From: CALOCN01 sp942491735
GTDB taxonomy: Bacteria; Eisenbacteria; RBG-16-71-46; JABDJR01
DNA: 64,000 bases
NCBI GenBank assembly: GCA_942491735.1
Contig: CALOCN010000014.1
Coordinates: 1,984,001 to 2,048,000 of the forward strand
Direction: 5' to 3'
The position numbers and the translations under genes are program-made. Every line of letters begins with the position of its first letter. Position 1 is the first letter of the stretch. Shown here one piece after another: positions 1 through 8,561 of the stretch. A model generated the notes under the pieces. It was not told the DNA's origin. It was given only the letters and a program-made list of their open reading frames with translations, and made no database searches.

Positions 1-125
1 CGCCGGATACCATCCGGGGCCGCTACGGGGTGGATATCGGGACCAACGCGGTGCACGGGTCGGACTCCCCGGAGTCGGCGAGCACCGAGATCCCGTTCTT
101 CTTCCCCGATGAGCCGGTGGCCTGA
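1..125 (+). CDS. ndk: Nucleoside diphosphate kinase, 3' end only
   Basis: The last 40 codons of a gene that begins before the window, read from base 3 to a TGA at 123-125. The peptide contains TIRGRYG and then NAVHGSDSPESA, the Ndk signature in which the His is the phosphohistidine that carries phosphate from NTP to NDP. The tail EIPFFFPDEP is also typical of the family C-terminus. The enzyme balances cytosolic NTP and dNTP pools. The yceD start lies 11 nt after the stop, so co-transcription is possible. Only the C-terminal quarter is visible, but the motif is diagnostic. Confidence 0.9.
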   Translation, partial: PDTIRGRYGVDIGTNAVHGSDSPESASTEIPFFFPDEPVA

Positions 126-136
126 CGGAGTTTCCG

Positions 137-655
137 GTGAAGTTGCCGCTGAACCCCCTTGCCCAGGGACACACTCCGGTGCAGCAGGCCGAGCCGGCGG
201 AGGGGTATGACCTTTCCGAGTGGTTCGTGCCCCAGGGTCCGTTGCGGATCGATCTGGACGCCGAGCGGCGTGGGGATCAGATCACGGTCAACGGCGAGAT
301 CCGGGTGGAGACCGTCACCCCCTGTTCGCGCTGTGCCGCTCCCGTGACCGGGTCCCTGTCGGCAAGCCTGCTGGTCTTCGCGGACCGGCGGGGGAGCGAC
401 TCCGCCCGGGACGAGGCGGCTCTGGCGGAGGAGGGATCGGTCCTTTATCATGACGGGATCGAGTTGGACCTTGGGGAAGCCATCCGAGAGGCGGTGATCC
501 TCGAGGTTCCGCAGACGACCCTGTGCCGCCCCGATTGTCGGGGGCTCTGCCCGAACTGCGGCCAGGATCTGAACGAGTCCGAGTGCGCGTGCGCCGCCGG
601 TCCGACCGACCCTCGGTGGGAAGCCCTCAAAGAGATCAGGAACACGAACGACTAG
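137..655 (+). CDS. yceD: YceD/DUF177 family protein
   Basis: A 172-residue protein of the DUF177/YceD family, which almost always precedes rpmF (L32) and is linked to 23S rRNA maturation or ribosome assembly. The family Cys pairs are visible: CSRC near residue 62 and, at the C-terminus, CRPDCRGLCPNC followed by CAC, which suggests bound zinc. The start is a GTG with GGAG 6 nt upstream. The rpmF gene follows after 81 nt. The family match rests on context plus the Cys pattern; the exact biochemical role is not settled. Confidence 0.85.
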   Translation: MKLPLNPLAQGHTPVQQAEPAEGYDLSEWFVPQGPLRIDLDAERRGDQITVNGEIRVETVTPCSRCAAPVTGSLSASLLVFADRRGSDSARDEAALAEEGSVLYHDGIELDLGEAIREAVILEVPQTTLCRPDCRGLCPNCGQDLNESECACAAGPTDPRWEALKEIRNTND

Positions 656-736
656 GCAGCCAGGGCCCGCCGCGGCGGAACCTGGATCTGCTCCATTTCC
701 CGGAGGGCGAACGCCCCCGATTCCCAGGAGGAACCC

Positions 737-919
737 GTGGCACTTCCCAAACGTCGCCACTCGAAGACCCGGCAGGCCAAGCGACGCACTCACTGGAAAC
801 TGAGCCGTCCGCAGGCCGGTACCTGCTCCCATTGCGGCCAGCCCAAGCGTCCGCACCGCGTCTGCAGCGCCTGCGGGTTCTACGCGGACCGTGAGATCAC
901 CACGCCCGAGCTCGGCTAG
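737..919 (+). CDS. rpmF: 50S ribosomal protein L32
   Basis: A 60-residue L32 starting MALPKRRHSKTRQAKRRTH, the canonical N-terminus. Two CxxC knuckles (CSHC and CSAC) make this the zinc-binding (C+) form. The GTG start has a strong AGGAGG 5 nt upstream. The 81-nt spacer before it contains GC-rich palindromes (667-678 and 705-716) that could fold in the mRNA. It sits directly between yceD and plsX, the standard order for this operon. Confidence 0.97.
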   Translation: MALPKRRHSKTRQAKRRTHWKLSRPQAGTCSHCGQPKRPHRVCSACGFYADREITTPELG

Positions 920-931
920 ATCCGGACCGGC

Positions 932-1987
932 ATGACCGACTCCCGACCATCAACCGGGCGTCCCCGGATCGCCGTGGACGCGATGGGGGGGGACGATGCC
1001 CCCCACAATATCGTGGAGGGTTCGGTCGAGGCGGTACGCCACTTCGGGGATCGGGTTGAACCGGTGCTCGTCGGCGACGAGAAGGCGATCCGCCGTGCCC
1101 TCTGGGAGTGCGGAGGGTCCGATCTCGGGATCGAGATCATCCACGCCGCGGAAGCGGTGACGATGGACGAGGGAGGCGCCGACGCCTACCGGAAGAAACG
1201 GGACTCGTCGCTCAACGTGGCCACCCGGTTGGTCCGGCAGGGAGCGGTGGGAGGCGTGTTCAGCGCCGGGAATACCGGGGCCATGGTTGCAGCCAGCCTG
1301 CTCAATATCGGCCGCATACCGGGAGTCCATCGGCCGGCCATCGCCACCCTCATCCCGATCGACGGCAATCCTCCCTGGGTGGTCATCCTCGACGTCGGGG
1401 CGACCTCGGACACCAAGCCGGCCAACCTGCTCCAGTTCGCCATCCTCGGGGAAGTGTACGCACGCATTTTCCTCGACATCCCCCGTCCCCGGGTGGGGTT
1501 GCTCAACATCGGCGAAGAGCCGGGCAAGGGGGACGAACTCGTCCAGGAGGCGTATTCTCTCCTGGCGGCCAGTGGCGTGGATTTCGTGGGCAATGTGGAG
1601 GGCGCGGACATCCTGCACGGGAAGGCGGACGTCGTGGTCACCGACGGATTCACCGGAAACGTCCTGCTGAAGTTCGCCGAGAGCTTTCTCAGTTGGGGTA
1701 TCCGGGCCGTGCGCCGGGAGATCGGGGAGCACGTGCTGGCCAAGATGGGCGCCCTGCTCCTGAAGCCGTCGTTGCGCCGGTTCAAGAACCGGGTGGACTA
1801 CACGGAGTACGGCGGGGCGCCGTTGCTGGGAGTCAACGGGGTCGCCCTGATCGGTCACGGGCGCTCCAACGGCAAGGCCGTCATGAACGCCCTGCGTATC
1901 GCGGGGGATCTCGTTTCGCGCGGGATCACCGAGGAGATCCGGGACGAGATGAGCCGGGTCAACGGAGGAAACGTTGCCACTTCCTAA
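932..1987 (+). CDS. plsX: Phosphate acyltransferase PlsX
   Basis: A 351-residue PlsX, which converts acyl-ACP to acyl-phosphate, the donor for PlsY in phosphatidic acid synthesis. Family motifs are all present: AVDAMGGDDAP near the N-terminus, FSAGNTGAMVA, LLNIGEE, VVVTDGFTGNV and YGGAPLLGVNG. Length is normal. The ATG at 932 follows rpmF by 12 nt and has no clear Shine-Dalgarno, so translation may be coupled. Its 3' end overlaps fabH by 14 nt. It is a peripheral membrane enzyme that links the fab genes to membrane lipid assembly. Confidence 0.96.
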   Translation: MTDSRPSTGRPRIAVDAMGGDDAPHNIVEGSVEAVRHFGDRVEPVLVGDEKAIRRALWECGGSDLGIEIIHAAEAVTMDEGGADAYRKKRDSSLNVATRLVRQGAVGGVFSAGNTGAMVAASLLNIGRIPGVHRPAIATLIPIDGNPPWVVILDVGATSDTKPANLLQFAILGEVYARIFLDIPRPRVGLLNIGEEPGKGDELVQEAYSLLAASGVDFVGNVEGADILHGKADVVVTDGFTGNVLLKFAESFLSWGIRAVRREIGEHVLAKMGALLLKPSLRRFKNRVDYTEYGGAPLLGVNGVALIGHGRSNGKAVMNALRIAGDLVSRGITEEIRDEMSRVNGGNVATS

Positions 1988-2978
1988 GAGCGTCGTCGTC
2001 CGCAGCACCGGGTCCTACTATCCGGAACGCATCCTGTCCAACGCCGATCTCGAGAAGATCGTCGACACCTCGGACGAATGGATCCGCACCCGGACCGGGA
2101 TCCGCGAGCGGAGGATCGCCGCCCCGAACCAGGCCTCCAGCGACCTTGCCCTGCACGCGGCGACCCGCGCCCTCGAGTCCGCCGAGTGGCGCGCCACGGA
2201 TCTGGATCACATCATCGTGGCCACGGTGACGCCCGACTATCCGTTTCCCTCGTGTGCCTGCACGCTCCAGGGAAAGCTCGGGGCAAGCCGGGCGGTGGCT
2301 TTCGACATCAGCGCCGCCTGTACCGGATTCATCTTCGGATTGAACCTCGCCCGCTCGCTCATCCTCTCCGGCCAGGCCAAGCGCCTCCTCCTCATCGGGG
2401 TGGAAACCCTCAGTCGCATCGTGGACTACACGGAGCGTTCCACCTGTGTGCTGTTCGGCGACGGGGCCGGCGCGGTGACCCTGGAGGGGTCGGACGATCC
2501 GGAGCTGGGGATCCGGTCGGTGGCCATCGGGTCGGACGGCAACCAGGACGACCTCCTCTACATGCCGGGAGGGGGTTCGCGGAATCCGGCCAGCGTGGAA
2601 ACGGTGGAGAAGAAGCTCCACGCGGTGACCATGGCCGGCAACGAGGTCTTCAAGATCGCGGTGCGGGGCATGGAATCGATCGCTCGTCAGGCCATCGCCG
2701 ATGCCTCCATCACGGTGGCCGATCTCGATCTGTTCATTCCGCACCAGGCCAACATCCGGATTCTCGACGCCACCGCCAAACGGCTGGGGATACCCCCCGA
2801 GAAGGTGGTGGTGACCATCGAGAAGTTCGGCAACACATCCGCCGCCTCGGTTCCCATGGCCCTGGACCACACCGTACGAACCGGCGGGATCAAGACCGGC
2901 GACCGGGTCGGCCTGGTGGCCTTTGGTGGCGGTTTCACGTGGGGCGCTTCGGTCCTGCGATGGGGGGTGTCCAAGTGA
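1974..2978 (+). CDS. fabH: 3-oxoacyl-ACP synthase III (KAS III)
   Basis: A 334-residue FabH that starts fatty-acid elongation by condensing acyl-CoA with malonyl-ACP. The Cys-His-Asn triad is visible: Cys116 in ISAACTGF, His257 in IPHQAN and Asn287 in FGNTSAAS. The start is a TTG with GGAGGAA 4 nt upstream, placed inside the end of plsX; the resulting N-terminus fits family alignments. The stop overlaps the fabD start (GTGA), so the two are translationally coupled. Confidence 0.96.
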   Translation: MPLPKSVVVRSTGSYYPERILSNADLEKIVDTSDEWIRTRTGIRERRIAAPNQASSDLALHAATRALESAEWRATDLDHIIVATVTPDYPFPSCACTLQGKLGASRAVAFDISAACTGFIFGLNLARSLILSGQAKRLLLIGVETLSRIVDYTERSTCVLFGDGAGAVTLEGSDDPELGIRSVAIGSDGNQDDLLYMPGGGSRNPASVETVEKKLHAVTMAGNEVFKIAVRGMESIARQAIADASITVADLDLFIPHQANIRILDATAKRLGIPPEKVVVTIEKFGNTSAASVPMALDHTVRTGGIKTGDRVGLVAFGGGFTWGASVLRWGVSK

Positions 2979-3895
2979 CCCGTACCGTTTTCCTGTTCCC
3001 CGGCCAGGGCTCGCAGTTCGTGGGCATGGGCAAGGACCTCGCCAAGGCCTTCCCGGCCGCGCGTGCCGTGTTCGACGCCGCCGACGAGGCGCTGGGCTTT
3101 TCCCTGTCCGAGGTCTGTTTCGAGGGTCCCGAGGAGGACCTGATCAAGACCAAGAACACCCAACCGGCCATCCTCACCCACTCGGTGGCCGCGTTGCGGG
3201 TGCTGGAGGAAATGGGCCGGAGCCCGGTGGCCGCGGCCGGTCACTCCCTGGGGGAGTACAGCGCATATGTCGCGGCCGGGTCCCTCGACTTCGCCGACGC
3301 GGTCCGTCTGGTCCGCACCCGGGGGGATCTCATGTACGCATCCGGTCTCGAGCGACCGGGCGCGATGGCGGCCATCCTGGGGCTGGAAGGGGATCGGGTG
3401 GAATCGGTCTGCGCGGACGTGACCGAGGGAATCGTGGTGGCGGCGAATCTCAACTCACCCGGCCAGGTCGTCATTTCCGGTGAACCGGTGGCGGTGGAGG
3501 CGGCCATGACCGCGGCCAAGGCGGCCGGGGCGAAGCGGGCCGTCCCGCTCCCCGTGTCCGGCGCATTCCATTCGCCTCTCATGGAGTCGGCCTACGTGGG
3601 ACTGCGCGAGGCCCTGGCCGGGGTTCCCATCCGTCCCGCGGCCATACCGGTGATGGCCAACGCCAGCGCCACCGCGGTGACCGACCCCGAAGCCATTCGG
3701 GAGTCCCTGGCCCGCCAGCTCACCAGCGCGGTGCGGTGGGAGGACTGCATGCGGTCCCTGCTTGCGGATCCCGGCCCCCCGTTCGTGGAAGTCGGACCGG
3801 GCAAGGTGCTCAAGGGGCTGCTGCGGGCGATCGACCGCGGCGCCGAGTGTGCCACCGCGGGAACCGCGGAGGAGCTCCAGGGAGTGCTGGCATGA
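2975..3895 (+). CDS. fabD: Malonyl-CoA:ACP transacylase
   Basis: A 306-residue FabD that moves malonyl from CoA to ACP. The sequence has the N-terminal FPGQGSQ motif, the nucleophile elbow GHSLGEYSA with Ser91, and SGAFHSP with the catalytic His199. The GTG start overlaps the fabH stop by four bases; the open frame extends further upstream, but only this start gives a normal FabD N-terminus (MTRTVFLFPGQGSQ). The stop overlaps the fabG ATG. Confidence 0.96.
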   Translation: MTRTVFLFPGQGSQFVGMGKDLAKAFPAARAVFDAADEALGFSLSEVCFEGPEEDLIKTKNTQPAILTHSVAALRVLEEMGRSPVAAAGHSLGEYSAYVAAGSLDFADAVRLVRTRGDLMYASGLERPGAMAAILGLEGDRVESVCADVTEGIVVAANLNSPGQVVISGEPVAVEAAMTAAKAAGAKRAVPLPVSGAFHSPLMESAYVGLREALAGVPIRPAAIPVMANASATAVTDPEAIRESLARQLTSAVRWEDCMRSLLADPGPPFVEVGPGKVLKGLLRAIDRGAECATAGTAEELQGVLA

Positions 3896-4638
3896 CCCAG
3901 TCCGAAACCCGGATCGCATTCGTCACCGGCGCTTCGCGGGGAATCGGCAGCGCCATCGCGCTCGCCCTGGCCGAGGGGGGCGCCGATGTCGCCCTCGCCG
4001 CCCGTGGCACCGGTCCGGCCGAGGCAATCGCAGCACGGATCCGGGACATGGGACGGCGCGCCATCGTGCTTTCCGTCGATGTCGGGGATCCGGCGTCGGT
4101 CGAGGCCGCGGCCCGGGAGACCACCGATGCCCTGGGCAAGGTGGGCATCCTGGTCAACAACGCCGGAATCACCCGGGATCAGCTCCTGGTCCGCATGAAG
4201 CAGGAGGACTGGTCCGAGGTCCTGCGGACCAATCTCGACGGGGCCTTCAACACGGTCCGGGTCTTCGCCCGGGACATGATGCGGCTGCGCTGGGGGCGGG
4301 TGGTCAATATCTCATCGGTGGTGGGAACCATGGGCAACGCCGGCCAGGTCAACTATGCGGCGTCCAAGGCCGGGCTGGTCGGATTCACCCGCTCGGTGGC
4401 CAAGGAGCTTGCCGGACGCGGAGTTACCGCCAACGTGGTCGCTCCGGGCTTCATCGAAACCGCCATGACAAACGACCTGCCGCCCGCCACCCGGGAGGCC
4501 ATGCTGGGCGGGATTCCCCTGGGCCGTTTCGGGGCCCCGGAGGAGGTGGCCCGGCTGGTCGCTTTCCTCTGTTCCGAGAATGCGGGCTACATTACCGGTC
4601 AGGTCGTCCATGTTGACGGCGGCATGGTCATGGCCTAA
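3892..4638 (+). CDS. fabG: 3-oxoacyl-ACP reductase
   Basis: A 248-residue short-chain dehydrogenase/reductase that reduces 3-oxoacyl-ACP with NADPH. It has the Rossmann glycine motif TGASRGIG at residues 12-19, NNAG at 89-92 and the catalytic Ser142, Tyr155 and Lys159 (YAASK). The ATG overlaps the fabD stop as ATGA. The C-terminus YITGQVVHVDGGM is typical of FabG. Position between fabD and acpP supports FabG over other SDRs. Confidence 0.95.
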   Translation: MTQSETRIAFVTGASRGIGSAIALALAEGGADVALAARGTGPAEAIAARIRDMGRRAIVLSVDVGDPASVEAAARETTDALGKVGILVNNAGITRDQLLVRMKQEDWSEVLRTNLDGAFNTVRVFARDMMRLRWGRVVNISSVVGTMGNAGQVNYAASKAGLVGFTRSVAKELAGRGVTANVVAPGFIETAMTNDLPPATREAMLGGIPLGRFGAPEEVARLVAFLCSENAGYITGQVVHVDGGMVMA

Positions 4639-4702
4639 TCTTTTGCGCCGTCCTTCCGGGCGGAAGAACCGTTTACGACAAGGATTATGGAGGTATCAAG
4701 CG

Positions 4703-4939
4703 ATGGCCTTTAGCGAGGATCGCGTGAAAGAGATCATCGTGGAGCAGCTCGGCGTTTCCGCCGATCAGGTGAAGCCGGAAGCCCGGTTCATCGACGATCT
4801 GGGCGCCGACTCACTCGACACGGTGGAGCTCATCATGGCTCTGGAAGAGGAGTTCAGCGTGGAAATTCCCGATGAGGACGCCGAGAAGATGGTGACCGTC
4901 GGGGATTCCATGAAGTATCTCCAGGAAAACGTGAAGTAG
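4703..4939 (+). CDS. acpP: Acyl carrier protein
   Basis: A 78-residue acidic ACP. The phosphopantetheine attachment site is Ser37 in LGADSLDTVEL. GGAGG lies 9 nt before the ATG, a strong ribosome site expected for an abundant protein. The 64-nt gap after fabG carries a small hairpin (4648-4663, CCGTCC/GGGCGG around a TTCC loop), the longest spacer among the fab genes, so separate control of acpP is possible. ACP shuttles the growing acyl chain between FabH, FabD, FabG and FabF. Confidence 0.98.
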   Translation: MAFSEDRVKEIIVEQLGVSADQVKPEARFIDDLGADSLDTVELIMALEEEFSVEIPDEDAEKMVTVGDSMKYLQENVK

Positions 4940-4960
4940 CTTTCCGGAAGCCACATCATT

Positions 4961-6199
4961 ATGGAACGCAATGTCGTCGTAACCGGCCTCGGGGCCGTCA
5001 CCCCCATCGGCAACGACCCCAAGAGCTTCTGGGACGGTCTGGTGGCCGGCCGGAACGGAATCGGAGCGGTGACCCGTTTCGATGCGTCCGCCCTGCCCAC
5101 CCGCATGGCCGGTGAGGTGAAGGACTTCGACCCGTCGGAGTTCATGGACTCCAAGGAGGCGCGTCGGAGCGACCTGTATACCCAGTTCGCCATGGCTGCC
5201 TCGCAACAGGCGGTGCAGGACGCCGGACTCGCCGATGGGGGGTATGACCCCCTCCGCACCGGGGTCATGATCGGTACCGGTATCGGCGGTATCGCCAGCC
5301 TCGAGGTCCAGCACAAGATCCTCATGGAGAAGGGGCCGGGCCGTATCAGCCCGTTCTTTATTCCCATGATGATCGCCAACATGGCCTCGGGCCTGGTGTC
5401 CATCCGCTGGAACATGAAGGGTCCCAACTTCGCCACCGTGTCCGCGTGCTCGTCCGGCGCCCACTCCATCGGCGAGGCATTCCGCTTCATCCGTGAAGGC
5501 ACCGCCGATGTCATGGTGGCCGGGGGAAGCGAGGCTACGGTCACGGAACTCTGCTTTGCCGGGTTCTGCGCCATGAAGGCCATGTCCACCCGGAACGACG
5601 ACCCGGCGACCGCGTCGCGTCCGTTCGACATAGGGCGGGATGGATTCGTCATGGGTGAAGGGGCCGGCGTCGTGGTGCTGGAAGAGGAGGAGCATGCGCG
5701 CAAGCGCGGCGCTCCCATCTACGCCCGCATGCTCGGCTACGGCCTGACCGCGGACGCGCATCACATCACCGCGCCGTCCCCGGGCGGCGAGGGAGCGGCC
5801 CGGGCCATCGAGGCGGCCCTGGACAGCGCGAAACTTCCCAAGGATGCCGTCGGCTACATCAACGCCCACGGGACCTCGACCCCTTTGAACGACAAGACCG
5901 AGACCGCCGCGGTCAAGACGGTCTTTGGAGACCTTGCTCGATCCCTGGCCCTGGGTTCCACCAAATCAATGACCGGGCACCTGCTGGGTGCCGCGGGGGG
6001 GGTCGAGTTCGTTACCTCGGTTCTTGCCATCAAGAACGGGGTTCTGCCGCCGACCATCAACCACGAGCAACCGGATCCGGAGTGCGACTTGGATTGTGTC
6101 CCCAACGAGGCTCGTCAGGCCACGATCCAAGCTGCCCTCTCCAACTCGCTCGGGTTCGGCGGTCACAACGTCACGCTCGCGGTCGGCCGCTTCGACTAG
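4961..6199 (+). CDS. fabF: 3-oxoacyl-ACP synthase II (KAS II)
   Basis: A 412-residue KAS II that elongates acyl-ACP with malonyl-ACP. The catalytic Cys163 lies in VSACSSGAHS, with the two active-site His in NAHGTSTPLND and SMTGHLLGAAG. Length and the C-terminal NSLGFGGHN motif are normal. The gene starts 21 nt after acpP. Its stop codon lies inside the left arm of an 8-bp inverted repeat that continues into the rnc leader. Confidence 0.97.
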   Translation: MERNVVVTGLGAVTPIGNDPKSFWDGLVAGRNGIGAVTRFDASALPTRMAGEVKDFDPSEFMDSKEARRSDLYTQFAMAASQQAVQDAGLADGGYDPLRTGVMIGTGIGGIASLEVQHKILMEKGPGRISPFFIPMMIANMASGLVSIRWNMKGPNFATVSACSSGAHSIGEAFRFIREGTADVMVAGGSEATVTELCFAGFCAMKAMSTRNDDPATASRPFDIGRDGFVMGEGAGVVVLEEEEHARKRGAPIYARMLGYGLTADAHHITAPSPGGEGAARAIEAALDSAKLPKDAVGYINAHGTSTPLNDKTETAAVKTVFGDLARSLALGSTKSMTGHLLGAAGGVEFVTSVLAIKNGVLPPTINHEQPDPECDLDCVPNEARQATIQAALSNSLGFGGHNVTLAVGRFD

Positions 6200-6239
6200 G
6201 ACGGGTCTGCCCAACCAGGCCGGCCAAGGTACCTAGTCG
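6193..6239 (+). promoter_or_regulatory. Inverted-repeat leader between fabF and rnc
   Basis: A perfect 8-bp inverted repeat, CGACTAGG at 6193-6200 and CCTAGTCG at 6232-6239, closes a 31-nt interval that contains a second small hairpin (GGG TCTG CCC) and the palindrome GGCCGGCC. The left arm includes the fabF stop. In Escherichia coli the rnc mRNA is cut by RNase III in its own 5' leader; a structure in the same place here could serve similar autoregulation. The structure is seen, the function is inferred. Confidence 0.45.
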
Positions 6240-6265
6240 GGTCGGAGTCCGCCGGAAAACCCGAG

Positions 6266-7027
6266 ATGCGCCTTCGCGACCTGGTGCGCAGGGTGGGGCT
6301 TCGCCGTCGCCGCAGCCTGTGCGAACCGGAACTGCTTCCCATCGTGGAAGAGTTCGAGAAGCATATCCGCTACGGGTTCTCGGACCCGGAGCTTGTCTGC
6401 TGGGCGCTGACCCACCGCTCCTACCTCAACAGCAACGGGGGGGAGCTCCCCGGGTCCAATGAGCGTCTGGAGTTCCTCGGGGACTCCGTCCTGGAACTGG
6501 TGGTCAACGAGTTTCTCTACCACCGCTACCCCGACCTCCAGGAAGGGGAGCTGACCAAGATGAAGTCGCTGCTGGTCAGCCGCGGGGTCCTCGCCGAACA
6601 GGCCAAGCGGTTGGGGCTGGGAAAGCACCTGCTGCTCAGCGACGCCGAGCGGGAGTCGGGAGGATCGTTCCGGTCCTCCATCCTCGCCGATGGGTTCGAG
6701 GCGGTGATCGGAGCGCTGTACCTGGATGGGGGAATCCCGGCCGCCCGCCGGTTCATCGAACGTCATCTCCTGGAGGAGGTGGACACCATCCTCGGCAACC
6801 GCAGCCACGTGAACTACAAGAGCGTGCTGCAGGAGATCATCCAGGAACGCAACCGCACCTACCCGCGGTACCGCATCGTGTCCCAGACCGGGCCGGACCA
6901 CCGGAAGGTGTTCACGGTGGAGGTGACGGTCAAGGGGGACCAGTTGGGTCTCGGCAAGGGGACCAACAAGAAGCGGGCCGAGCAGGCGGCGGCCCAGAAC
7001 GGATTGGAGCGGCTGGGGGTGATGTAG
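6266..7027 (+). CDS. rnc: Ribonuclease III
   Basis: A 253-residue double-strand RNA endonuclease for rRNA processing and mRNA decay. The RNase III signature NERLEFLGDS is at residues 65-74, and the second acidic pair lies in ADGFEAVIGALYLD (Asp142, Glu145). The C-terminal third is a dsRNA-binding domain, with YKSVLQE at its start and KGTNKKRAEQAAAQ at its end. The N-terminus has a short Arg-rich extension (MRLRDLVRRVGLRRRR). It ends the fatty-acid operon, a common placement. Confidence 0.96.
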   Translation: MRLRDLVRRVGLRRRRSLCEPELLPIVEEFEKHIRYGFSDPELVCWALTHRSYLNSNGGELPGSNERLEFLGDSVLELVVNEFLYHRYPDLQEGELTKMKSLLVSRGVLAEQAKRLGLGKHLLLSDAERESGGSFRSSILADGFEAVIGALYLDGGIPAARRFIERHLLEEVDTILGNRSHVNYKSVLQEIIQERNRTYPRYRIVSQTGPDHRKVFTVEVTVKGDQLGLGKGTNKKRAEQAAAQNGLERLGVM

Positions 7028-7085
7028 AGTGGGTCCAGACCCGTTGGAGAGGGATTGGGCTCCGGCGATGCTCCTGGAGGCAGCC

Positions 7086-7735
7086 ATGTCAGTCTGTCGT
7101 GTTGCGTCAACGCTCCTGATTGTCGTGACCACGATGGGTGCCCGCCCGGCGAGTGCCGGGACGACCGCTGCGGGAAGGCGACTACCACCTGCCCCAGGCC
7201 AGGGTTCTCCGACTGCAGCCCGCAGGTGGCTTGCCGGAACTACACGCCCAGGCGCTCCGCGTTCGAGGGAACAAGACTGTACGTGGTCGTGGCCCGCGCC
7301 GACTCCGGCGGGGTAGCCGGTGCCTCGTTCGGCATCGCGATCGATGGGGAGCCGCAGATCTTTGGCTGGGGTCTCTGTGCGGACGAGGAATTCCCTTCCG
7401 CGACTTGGCCCGTGTCCGGTTCGGGCAATCGTGTCATCTGGGATCCGGATCTCAACTGTCAGCGCTCCCTGTTCGAACCGGATGGGGTGCACGCCATTGT
7501 GGGGTCGTTCTACATCTATTCCTACGGAGCGGGTAGCGTCTCGGTAGTGAGCCATCCCACTTCCGTTCCCGGGGTGGCCATGGTGGACTGTTCCGCGAGG
7601 GAAGCCGCCATGGAACCCGGGGCACGGGTGGACTACGAGACCGGAGCCGGCTTCAACCCCTGTCTCGCCCCCACGCCTATACAACGCACCACGTGGGGTG
7701 AGGTGAAGCGCCTGCTTTCCGGTGATCCTCCATGA
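7086..7735 (+). CDS. Secreted paralogue A, unknown function, apparent frameshift
   Basis: The first of two tandem related genes. An ATG at 7086 with GGAGG 5 nt upstream opens a good signal peptide (MSVCRVASTLLIVV, ending ARPASAG), but that frame runs out of homology. From about 7200 the similarity to the next gene is in the -1 frame (GFSDC onward to the stop at 7735), so one base is missing, or two extra, between about 7160 and 7210. The mature part shares six Cys and the motifs IFGW, LCADE, SGSGNR, WDPDLNCQR, GSFYIYSYG and GFNPCLAPTP with paralogue B. It is either a genuine decayed gene or a sequence error. Function is unknown; location outside the cytoplasm is inferred. Confidence 0.65.
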
Positions 7736-7803
7736 GAACGACTGGTAAAGCTGTTGTAGAATGGGGTCGTCGTAGGTCCGCTTCCGTTGCCGGGGAGGTA
7801 CCG

Positions 7804-8514
7804 ATGCGATTCCTTCTTTCCGCGTTCCTGATTCTGCTGATGTCCGCAGGGGTCGTCTCGGAAGGCGTTGCGGGCTCCCTCGATGACCCGGTTGTCGTTC
7901 TCCACGCCAACTACCCGGTCACTCCCAAGGCGATGGTGACTCCGCTCTCCGGGATTTCACCCTACTTCGGTTGCACGACCCGGGACCCACTTACCCAGCG
8001 CATCCCCTGTAGTGAATTCGCCACGACCTGGCCTTCGTTCGAGCCCAGCTATGTCTACCTGTTCGTGGCCCAGGCGGACTCCGGCGACGGGGTCGGGGGG
8101 GTGGCTTTGGGTATCGAGGGCTCCCAGGACGTGGGCATCTTTGGCTGGATCCTCTGCGCGGACGAGGACGTTCCATCCTCCGGCTGGCCGGCCTCCGGGT
8201 CCGGCAATCGCATCCTCTGGGACACGGATGCCAACTGCCAACGCACCGTGCTGGGAACCGACGGAGCTCACGCCATGGCTGGGTCGTTCTACGTGTACGC
8301 CTACGGGTCCGCTACCCTGACCGTGGTCCATCACCCCACCGCCACGCCACCGGTCGAAACCGTCTCCTGCAATGGGGTGGGCCGGGCCGCGGCTCCGGGA
8401 GCGCGCATCGGGTTCGACGGAGCCTTGGGCTTCAACCCCTGTCTCGCCGCAACCCCGGTTCAGCCGTCGACCTGGGGACGGATCAAGAACGCGACCCGCG
8501 CCGGGGACCGCTAG
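7804..8514 (+). CDS. Secreted paralogue B, unknown function
   Basis: A 236-residue protein with a clear signal peptide (MRFLLSAFLILLMSAGVVSE), likely cut near GVA/GS. The ATG at 7804 has GGGGAGG 5 nt upstream; an open frame extends back to 7732 but would bury the signal peptide. The mature protein has six Cys that align with paralogue A, and motifs IFGWILCADED, SGSGNRILWD, NCQRT and GSFYVYAYG. The Cys spacing suggests disulphides, and the alternation of short aromatic/hydrophobic stretches suggests a beta-rich fold. I do not recognise the family. Tandem duplication suggests a surface or structural role rather than housekeeping. Confidence 0.8.
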   Translation: MRFLLSAFLILLMSAGVVSEGVAGSLDDPVVVLHANYPVTPKAMVTPLSGISPYFGCTTRDPLTQRIPCSEFATTWPSFEPSYVYLFVAQADSGDGVGGVALGIEGSQDVGIFGWILCADEDVPSSGWPASGSGNRILWDTDANCQRTVLGTDGAHAMAGSFYVYAYGSATLTVVHHPTATPPVETVSCNGVGRAAAPGARIGFDGALGFNPCLAATPVQPSTWGRIKNATRAGDR

Positions 8515-8561
8515 CCATCCGGATTGTCGCCGCGCGCGCGGTGGCGTAAGGTCGCGCGGTC

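Noticed and set aside
7732..7803. Upstream extension of secreted paralogue B, overlapping the first gene as ATGA
   Set aside because: It would place 24 residues before a good signal peptide, and the internal ATG has a much better ribosome site.
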